From Aquifex sp964425585 (lineage in GTDB: Bacteria > Aquificota > Aquificia > Aquificales > Aquificaceae), in contig CAYRMG010000043.1 of assembly GCA_964425585.1 (NCBI GenBank), positions 1-10,308 on the forward strand: a stretch of DNA of 10,308 nucleotides. Direction: 5' to 3'. The first letter of the stretch is position 1; the number at the start of each line of letters is the position of its first letter. Made by a program: the position numbers and the translations under genes. Shown piece by piece: positions 5,436-10,308 of this stretch. The notes beneath the pieces are model-generated. The model searched no databases. It saw only the letters and a list, made by a program, of their open reading frames with translations, and was not told where the DNA came from.

Positions 5436-5966
5436 ATGGGATTCATTGAAAGATTAAAAAATCTTTTTAAAAGGGAGGAGGAAAAAAAGGATATTGAATT
5501 TCTCGGGAATCCCCTTGAGAGGCTGAAAAAGGGAGATATAGTTGAACTTGAGGGGGAAACTTGGGAGGTGAAAGATGTAGCCCTTTACGACTACGGAGCA
5601 ACGAAGGAAAAGGAGTGGGAAATAGTTTCCGCAAACAGAAGAGGATTTCTGAGCATGGAAGAGGGGAAGATATACTTCTTTACCGAAATAGACCCTGAAG
5701 ACATACATCCCGATGTAGGGAAACACTACAGGGATTTCGGAAAACCGCCCGAGGAGATAACCTATAAAGGGAAAAGGTATAAACTAAGATACGCAGGGAA
5801 AGCGAAATACAGGAAGAACCTTGAGAGTTATCCCGTTTTAATCTGGGAATTTAAGTCGGAGGACGGGGAGATTATTGATGTGGAAATATGGGACGATTAC
5901 GAGATAGAAGCCTTCAAAGGAAGGGAATTAAAAGAGTGGGAAATTGAGGGTGTTTTTCCTCGTTAG
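5436..5966 (+). CDS. DUF4178 protein (YjfK-like) of the PspA operon
   Basis: A 176-residue soluble protein. Residues 30-45 (L-K-K-G-D-I-V-E-L-E-G-E-T-W-E-V) are a typical beginning of the DUF4178 beta domain, followed by a conserved-looking Y-D-Y and W-E-I. The second half, about residues 95-170, holds another beta-rich block with I-T-Y-K-G-K-R-Y and W-E-F. DUF4178 proteins are known as neighbours of PspA, DUF350 and spermidine synthase-like genes, but their activity is not established. The N-terminus, MGFIERLKNLFKR, is a basic amphipathic helix much like the PspA N-terminus one gene upstream, so it may also bind the membrane surface. The ATG follows the pspA stop by one base and lacks a Shine-Dalgarno sequence, so translation is probably coupled. 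Its last 23 bases overlap the lipoprotein gene. Confidence 0.75.
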   Translation: MGFIERLKNLFKREEEKKDIEFLGNPLERLKKGDIVELEGETWEVKDVALYDYGATKEKEWEIVSANRRGFLSMEEGKIYFFTEIDPEDIHPDVGKHYRDFGKPPEEITYKGKRYKLRYAGKAKYRKNLESYPVLIWEFKSEDGEIIDVEIWDDYEIEAFKGRELKEWEIEGVFPR

Positions 5967-6438
5967 TCTTTTTTTTATACTCTTTTCCTGCTCAAGGCCG
6001 ATTGAGGTAAATGAAGACCCCTTAAAATTTTTCCTAAGGAATTACGAAAAAGGCATATACAGGTATAAAGTTGAAGAAAACAGGGGTAAGGGAAACGAAA
6101 AATGCGAGGTAATTCTAAAAGACCTAATAAAAGGAAGGGAGTATAAGCTGGAGCTTTATACACTCTACTACGTGGAGAGATACCTCCCCGAAGAAAAGAT
6201 TTACTGTGAGCTTTTTTCAAGAAACAGGTTTATTGAGGTTGCGGGGGATAAGTTCACTCCCCCGTCCGGTTTAAGAATAGTGAAAAATGTAAAGCTCAGA
6301 AGGGGTTTATACCTGTGGTTTATGGAAAGAGTAAGGTCTCCCGAAGGGGGCGGAGGGATAATATTCTTTCCTCTGCCGTGGGGGGGCATGGATTACGGAA
6401 GATACAGAACCCTTCCCGGAGGCTACGGAGGTAAGTAG
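5944..6438 (+). CDS. Small lipoprotein of the PspA operon
   Basis: A 164-residue protein with a lipoprotein signal: MRV, then hydrophobic residues to a lipobox L-F-S-C with Cys16 as the lipidated residue. The mature part is basic and beta-rich, contains two further cysteines (C54 and C83 by count), and ends in a glycine- and proline-rich tail with G-G-G-G, P-W-G-G and G-G-Y-G-G-K. I do not recognise a named family. By position it takes the place held by DUF4247 or YjfM-like lipoproteins in related operons. It should be anchored at the membrane on the periplasmic side. The start used here is TTG at 5944; GTG at 5950 is a possible alternative, and both leave the signal intact. It overlaps the DUF4178 gene by 23 bases and stops one base before the DUF350 gene. 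A run of seven G at 6380-6386 lies near the end. Confidence 0.7.
   Translation: MRVFFLVSLFFILFSCSRPIEVNEDPLKFFLRNYEKGIYRYKVEENRGKGNEKCEVILKDLIKGREYKLELYTLYYVERYLPEEKIYCELFSRNRFIEVAGDKFTPPSGLRIVKNVKLRRGLYLWFMERVRSPEGGGGIIFFPLPWGGMDYGRYRTLPGGYGGK
6427..6432 (+). promoter_or_regulatory. Ribosome binding site of the DUF350 gene
   Basis: GGAGGT inside the Gly-rich end of the lipoprotein gene, seven bases before the ATG at 6440. The same bases encode Gly-Gly of the lipoprotein tail. Confidence 0.75.
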
Positions 6439-6439
6439 C

Positions 6440-7243
6440 ATGAGCTTACTTCTTTTAATCCTTTGGATAATACTCTCAAAATATATCTACAACCTTGTCT
6501 TTTTCAGAAATGTAAAAGTAGAGGAAGAGATATTCTCAAGGGGAAACAACGCGGTAGGAATCTCTTTTTCGGGTTTCTTTGTGTCTCTTTCCTTTCTCCT
6601 TTACCTCAGTTTTTCTCCGGAAAATCCCCTTAGAGAGTTTTTTACACTTATTTTTATAACTCTTTTACTCTTTTTAGGCGTTTATCTGTTTGACCTTTTA
6701 TTTTTGAGGAAGATAGACCTAAAGGAGGAAATACTTAAAGGAAATGTATCCGCGGGAATAACGCAAGCTTTTTACTTTCTTTCGGTGGGACTTATACTTT
6801 CGGGTGCATACTGGATGCTTGAAAGCTTAATTTTTTCCCTCCTATACTCGGTAATTTATACTCTTCTCGGAATGCTTTTTCTATACATAACTATGCTCAT
6901 TTTTTCCCGTATTCTTTCCCTTGATTTTCAATCGGAGGTAAAAAAGGGAAACATTTCCGCTTCCTTTCTCCTCGGAATGATATCTTTTTCCGTTTCCATA
7001 GTCGTTTTTAATGCAATCTCGGGGGAGTTCGTGGGAAATCTGCTCCTTGATATACTCACAACCTCTTTCTACTTTTTTATATCTCAGTTAATCATGGTAG
7101 TTCTTTACCTTCTTTTTGAGTATGTGATTTTCAGGAAGATAATACTTTCCGCTGCAATTCTTGAAAATAACTTGAGTGCCTCTCTTACACTGGGAGGTGT
7201 GTTTCTCGCAAGTGCACTTCTTACTTTAATCATCGTAGGATGA
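6440..7243 (+). CDS. DUF350 membrane protein with four tandem repeat units
   Basis: A 267-residue, very hydrophobic inner-membrane protein with about eight membrane helices. Four copies of one signature are visible, each an E-E-I or similar followed by G/N-N-x-S/A-A/V-G/S at the beginning of a helix: Asn36, Asn102, Asn171 and Asn244, at intervals of 66, 69 and 73 residues. Each unit has two helices, the unit known as DUF350. The common short form, such as E. coli YjfL (about 130 residues), has two units, so this protein is the doubled form. The conserved Asn and small residues near the helix ends may line a path through the membrane; transport has been guessed for the family, but the function is unknown. 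It has its own ribosome binding site. Its stop overlaps the next start (ATGA). Confidence 0.8.
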   Translation: MSLLLLILWIILSKYIYNLVFFRNVKVEEEIFSRGNNAVGISFSGFFVSLSFLLYLSFSPENPLREFFTLIFITLLLFLGVYLFDLLFLRKIDLKEEILKGNVSAGITQAFYFLSVGLILSGAYWMLESLIFSLLYSVIYTLLGMLFLYITMLIFSRILSLDFQSEVKKGNISASFLLGMISFSVSIVVFNAISGEFVGNLLLDILTTSFYFFISQLIMVVLYLLFEYVIFRKIILSAAILENNLSASLTLGGVFLASALLTLIIVG

Positions 7244-8715
7244 GAAAATCAACAGTTCTTAAGCTGTGTATTTTCTTTACAGGTTTTTCCGGACTCGTTG
7301 CGGAATACTCAATAGCTACCCTTGCCACATACCTTCTCGGGAATGCGGTATTCCAATGGAGCGTTATAATATCCCTCTTCCTTCTCTTTATGGGTGTGGG
7401 CTCCAGGCTCACCAGATATATATCGGATAAAAATCTTGTTGTAACCTTTGTTCTTGCTGAAGTGTTGCTTTCACTGTTTGTTTCCCTTTCCCCGACAGTT
7501 GCTTATTACTTTGCAAGTTATCCCTCTGAGCTCAGATTTATTATTTATTTTCTTTCCGCAGTTGTGGGAACGTTAATAGGCCTTGAGATTCCCGTAGCCG
7601 TCAGGATAAACAACAAGTATGAGGAGTTAAAAGTAAATCTCTCTTCAATTCTTGAGAAGGATTATCTCGGCTCCCTTCCCGCAGGACTCCTTTACGCTTA
7701 CTTCCTTCTTCCGAAACTCGGACTTCCTTACACCACACTCATAGCGGGTTTTTTAAACCTCTCGGTTGCGATGCTCTTCTCTCTTTTCTTTCCCCTTAAT
7801 TTCGCTCTGAGAATTGTCCCCTTCGTTGCCGGTGTTATCCTTACACTATACGGAGTCTTTACCCCCAAGATAATCCTTTATGAGGAACAGAGGTTTTACG
7901 GGGAACAAATTGTGAGCTTCTTCCGAACGCCCTATCAAAAGGTTGTTCTTACAAGGTATAAAAATTTTTACTCCCTTTACCTTGACGGACACCTTCAGTT
8001 TTCAACGCTTGATGAGAAAAGGTATCACGAAAGCCTCGTTCACATTCCCGCAAGCCTCATAAGTAATTACCGAAAGGCTCTCATACTCGGAGGAGGAGAC
8101 GGACTCGCCCTCAGGGAGGTAATCAAGTATCCCTTCAAAAGCATAACCTTGGTAGATTTGGATGAGGAACTTCTGAAGTTTTCAAAAGATAACTCTTTAA
8201 TGAGGAAAATAAACCAAAACAGCTTTTGGGATAGAAGGGTAAAGATTATTTCGGAAGATGCTTTTAACTTCGTATTTAAAACAAACGAGAAGTTTGACCT
8301 TGTAATAATAGACCTTATAGACCCGAGAACGTTTTCAAGTGCACGCGTTTACTCCCTTGAGTTTTACAAAAAGCTCAAGCATATCCTGACAGAAAGGGGA
8401 GTGTTTATAACACAGGCGGGCGATGTCTTTTTTAAAAGGAAGGTGTTTTGTTCAATCTTGAAAACTATAAGAAAAGCGGGCTTTTATACCATTCCCTTTG
8501 TTGTGAATATTCCCTCTATGGGTGAGTGGGGTTTCATCATAGGAAGTAAGGAGAAAAAAACATTCAAAAAACTCAAAATTAAAGGACTTTATTACCTCAA
8601 CGACCGCCTTGCGAAGGCTTTTATCCTTATCGGAAGCTCCGTGAAGTGCGGGAATGAAGAAATTAACAGAATTTTAAAGCCAATTGTATTAGAGTATCAC
8701 TATATAAGCAATTAA
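7240..8715 (+). CDS. speE: Membrane-anchored spermidine-synthase-like aminopropyltransferase
   Basis: A 491-residue fusion. Residues 8-208 make about seven membrane helices with the family's features (G-L-V-A-E-Y near 18-23, G-L-E-I-P near 114-118, a D-Y-L-G-S-L-P motif near 140). From about 215 onward there is a spermidine-synthase domain: Y-Q-K-V-V-L and L-Y-L-D-G-H-L-Q-F-S-T (N-terminal beta part), G-G-G-D-G at 284-288, V-D-L-D at 305-308 (nucleoside binding), E-D-A with Asp340, and D-L-I-D-P at 358-362 with Asp358 as the expected catalytic base. The catalytic residues are thus kept. Soluble enzymes transfer aminopropyl from decarboxylated SAM to putrescine or other amines; the acceptor here is unknown and could be a membrane-delivered amine. 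The start overlaps the DUF350 stop by four bases. Members of this type are regular partners of PspA, DUF350 and DUF4178 genes. Confidence 0.85.
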   Translation: MRKSTVLKLCIFFTGFSGLVAEYSIATLATYLLGNAVFQWSVIISLFLLFMGVGSRLTRYISDKNLVVTFVLAEVLLSLFVSLSPTVAYYFASYPSELRFIIYFLSAVVGTLIGLEIPVAVRINNKYEELKVNLSSILEKDYLGSLPAGLLYAYFLLPKLGLPYTTLIAGFLNLSVAMLFSLFFPLNFALRIVPFVAGVILTLYGVFTPKIILYEEQRFYGEQIVSFFRTPYQKVVLTRYKNFYSLYLDGHLQFSTLDEKRYHESLVHIPASLISNYRKALILGGGDGLALREVIKYPFKSITLVDLDEELLKFSKDNSLMRKINQNSFWDRRVKIISEDAFNFVFKTNEKFDLVIIDLIDPRTFSSARVYSLEFYKKLKHILTERGVFITQAGDVFFKRKVFCSILKTIRKAGFYTIPFVVNIPSMGEWGFIIGSKEKKTFKKLKIKGLYYLNDRLAKAFILIGSSVKCGNEEINRILKPIVLEYHYISN

Positions 8716-8722
8716 ATTTTTT

Positions 8723-8727
8723 AGGAG
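8723..8727 (+). promoter_or_regulatory. Ribosome binding site that decides the hemerythrin start
   Basis: AGGAG ends directly against the ATG at 8728, leaving no spacer for that codon, but stands six bases before the in-frame ATG at 8734. The second ATG is therefore the more likely start, removing two residues from the longest frame. Confidence 0.7.
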
Positions 8728-8733
8728 ATGGCT

Positions 8734-9186
8734 ATGGAGCTAAAGTGGGAGGATAGGTTAAATACGGGTGTTTTTTGTTTTGACGAAGAACACAAGACGA
8801 TTTTAAATATGTTGAACTTTTTAAGGCGGCTTCTTCGGAACAATAAACGGAGTGAGGCATCTTCCTTTATCGTTGATATCCTATTACCCTACCTGAGAAA
8901 TCACTTAAGACATGAAGAAGAAGTATTTAAGCAATTCGGTTATCCCGAAGGGGAAACACATGCCAAATCTCATGAGGCACTGGAGAAGTTATTTATGGGC
9001 TTTATTGAACCCCTTGAAGCGGGAGAGGACAAAGTTATAAAGCACTTCCAGGCCGTTGTAATAGGTTGGCTTTACGGCCATATAGAGAAAACCGACAAAA
9101 GATACGGCGTTTACTTTGCCGAAAGCGGACTTTTAGAAAAGGTTAATGAGGTAGAACCTGTAAGAAACGAGTTTACGGAGGTATAG
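8734..9186 (+). CDS. Bacteriohemerythrin
   Basis: A 150-residue single-domain hemerythrin with a non-haem di-iron centre that binds oxygen, or possibly nitric oxide. All seven expected ligands are found: His20 (D-E-E-H-K), His57 and Glu61 (H-L-R-H-E-E), His76 and His80 (T-H-A-K-S-H), His116 and Asp121 (G-H-I-E-K-T-D). The N-terminal W-E-D-R-L-N-T-G-V and the G-Y-P before the second His pair are also usual. No signal peptide or signalling domain is attached, so it is a cytoplasmic oxygen carrier, store or scavenger. A small C-terminal tail of about 25 residues follows the last ligand. It starts 18 bases after the aminopropyltransferase gene and ends nine bases before mqnE, so it may belong to the same transcript. 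A microaerophile could use it to deliver oxygen to oxidases or to shield oxygen-sensitive radical SAM enzymes such as the next gene product (inference). Confidence 0.92.
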   Translation: MELKWEDRLNTGVFCFDEEHKTILNMLNFLRRLLRNNKRSEASSFIVDILLPYLRNHLRHEEEVFKQFGYPEGETHAKSHEALEKLFMGFIEPLEAGEDKVIKHFQAVVIGWLYGHIEKTDKRYGVYFAESGLLEKVNEVEPVRNEFTEV

Positions 9187-9195
9187 TTTATTATT

Positions 9196-10308
9196 ATGCT
9201 TTCGGTAGAGACGATTTTTGAAACGGTTGAGGATAAAGAGTTTTTAAGGATTGCTGAAAAGGTTCTTGAAGGGAAAAGGATAAACCAGGAAGAGGGTATA
9301 TATATATACAAAAACGGAGACCTAACAGCTCTGGGAATCCTTGCGGAACACCTAAACAGGCAAAAAAACGGAATGTATGCCTACTTTATAGTAAACAGAC
9401 AGATAAATCCTACGAATGTTTGTATGTATCAGTGTGATTTTTGTGCCTTCGGTGTTAAGAAATCAGACCCTAAGGCTTACGAAATGAGCCTTGAGGAGAT
9501 TTTAAAAAAGGTTGAAGAGCTTTACAGAATGGGAGGAAGGGAGGTTCATATAGTCGGAGGTATTCCATCCCACTGGGGATACGATAAATATGTTGAGATA
9601 GTTAGGGAAATAAAAAAGAGGTTTCCCGACATAATCATAAAGGCATGGACCGCGGTTGAGATTCACCATATGTCAAAGATATCGGGAAAGAGCTATGAGG
9701 AAGTTCTAAAAGAATTAAAAGACGCGGGTCTTGATGCACTTCCCGGAGGAGGAGCGGAGATATTCTCGGATAGAGTAAGAAAAATAATAGCTCCTTACAA
9801 GGCAAACGCAGAGGAATACCTTGAGGTTCACAGAGCAGCTCACAAACTCGGCATACCTACGAATGCAACAATGCTCTATGGCCACGTAGAGACCTTAGAA
9901 GAAAGAATTGAGCATATGGAGATGTTAAGGAGATTACAGGACGAAACGGGTGGTTTTCAGGTATTTATCCCATTAGCCTATTGGCCCGAAGGAACAAGAC
10001 TCGGCGGACAGAGAACATCCTCCGTTGATGACCTTAAAACCATAGCTATCTCCCGTATATATCTGGATAACTTTGACCATATAAAGGCTTACTGGGTAAC
10101 ACTGGGGGAAAAAGTAGCACAGGTAGCCCTAAACTTCGGAGCGGACGACCTTGATGGGACAATACACGAGGAGAAGATAGTTCACGCCGCGGGAACAAAG
10201 TCCGCTTACGGACACTCAATAGAGAAACTTGTAAAACTAATTAAGGACGCGGGAAAGATACCCGTAGAGAGGGATACGTTTTATAACGTTGTAAAGGTTT
10301 ATCAGTAA
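9196..10308 (+). CDS. mqnE: Aminodeoxyfutalosine synthase (radical SAM, menaquinone pathway)
   Basis: A 370-residue radical SAM enzyme of the futalosine pathway. It joins the adenosyl radical from SAM to 3-[(1-carboxyvinyl)oxy]benzoate, giving 6-amino-6-deoxyfutalosine. The cluster motif C-x3-C-x2-C is at Cys76, Cys80 and Cys83 (C-M-Y-Q-C-D-F-C-A-F). Segments G-I-P-S-H-W-G-Y, I-K-A-W-T-A-V-E-I, P-G-G-G-A-E-I-F, A-T-M-L-Y-G-H and F-G-A-D-D-L-D-G-T-I point to MqnE rather than to the related MqnC, which usually has a different sequence after F-G-A-D-D. Length is normal, and the stop codon is the final three bases of the window. The ATG at 9196 follows the hemerythrin stop by nine bases. A GGAGG at 9177-9181 is 14 bases upstream, rather far, so translation may depend on coupling. 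Product use: menaquinone for the respiratory chain. Confidence 0.93.
   Translation: MLSVETIFETVEDKEFLRIAEKVLEGKRINQEEGIYIYKNGDLTALGILAEHLNRQKNGMYAYFIVNRQINPTNVCMYQCDFCAFGVKKSDPKAYEMSLEEILKKVEELYRMGGREVHIVGGIPSHWGYDKYVEIVREIKKRFPDIIIKAWTAVEIHHMSKISGKSYEEVLKELKDAGLDALPGGGAEIFSDRVRKIIAPYKANAEEYLEVHRAAHKLGIPTNATMLYGHVETLEERIEHMEMLRRLQDETGGFQVFIPLAYWPEGTRLGGQRTSSVDDLKTIAISRIYLDNFDHIKAYWVTLGEKVAQVALNFGADDLDGTIHEEKIVHAAGTKSAYGHSIEKLVKLIKDAGKIPVERDTFYNVVKVYQ

Noticed and set aside
8728..8733. Hemerythrin start at ATG 8728
   Set aside because: AGGAG touches this ATG with no spacer. The in-frame ATG six bases later has ideal spacing, so I used 8734.
9299..9310. Alternating TA run in mqnE
   Set aside because: It simply encodes Ile-Tyr-Ile-Tyr in frame in a conserved N-terminal region; there is no sign that it is a promoter or variable repeat.
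9196..10308. MqnC (cyclic dehypoxanthine futalosine cyclase) as the identity of the last gene
   Set aside because: The P-S-H-W-G-Y, K-A-W-T-A-V-E-I and F-G-A-D-D-L-D-G-T segments fit MqnE better than MqnC.
1..10308. CRISPR array, tRNA, rRNA or insertion sequence
   Set aside because: No regularly spaced long repeats, cloverleaf-like sequences, ribosomal RNA sequence or transposase-like protein was seen on either strand.

Overview
This window looks like part of a chromosome from a hyperthermophilic bacterium of the order Aquificales, most likely Aquifex or a close relative. The signs are very dense gene packing, Lys/Glu/Ile-rich proteins, heavy use of AGG/AGA and ATA codons, a futalosine-type menaquinone gene, and protein sequences that resemble Aquifex proteins as I remember them. 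No database was searched. I see no tRNA, rRNA, CRISPR array or insertion sequence. No gene-free stretch exceeds 300 bases; the longest is the roughly 175 bases before the nicotinamidase gene.

Left part (1-4043). The first 30 bases look like the start of a minus-strand gene whose ten visible residues resemble the SecA N-terminus. After a divergent AT-rich intergenic region come, all on the plus strand: a radical SAM enzyme related to biotin/lipoyl synthases (LipS-like), an exported monohaem cytochrome c, a promoter-bearing intergenic stretch, a nicotinamidase, a two-helix small membrane protein, and a secreted zinc peptidase of family M16. A short minus-strand pterin-4a-carbinolamine dehydratase gene (4030-4326) is convergent with the peptidase gene, and their coding ends overlap by 14 bases.

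Central operon (4344-8715). Starting 17 bases from the divergent phhB start, six tightly coupled genes encode a YjfI/YbjN-like small protein, a PspA/IM30-family membrane-remodelling coiled-coil protein, a DUF4178 protein, a lipoprotein, a DUF350 membrane protein made of four internal repeats, and a seven-helix membrane protein fused to a spermidine-synthase (aminopropyltransferase) domain. This is a version of the PspA-DUF350-polyamine synthase neighbourhood known from other bacteria (compare the E. coli yjfI-yjfJ-yjfK-yjfL genes). It probably serves inner-membrane maintenance or stress at the envelope, but its biochemical product is unknown. It is the most interesting system here.

Right end (8734-10308). 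A complete single-domain hemerythrin (oxygen or NO binding) and aminodeoxyfutalosine synthase MqnE (menaquinone biosynthesis) follow on the same strand with gaps of 18 and 9 bases. They may be transcribed with the membrane-stress operon. The mqnE stop codon is the last codon of the window.
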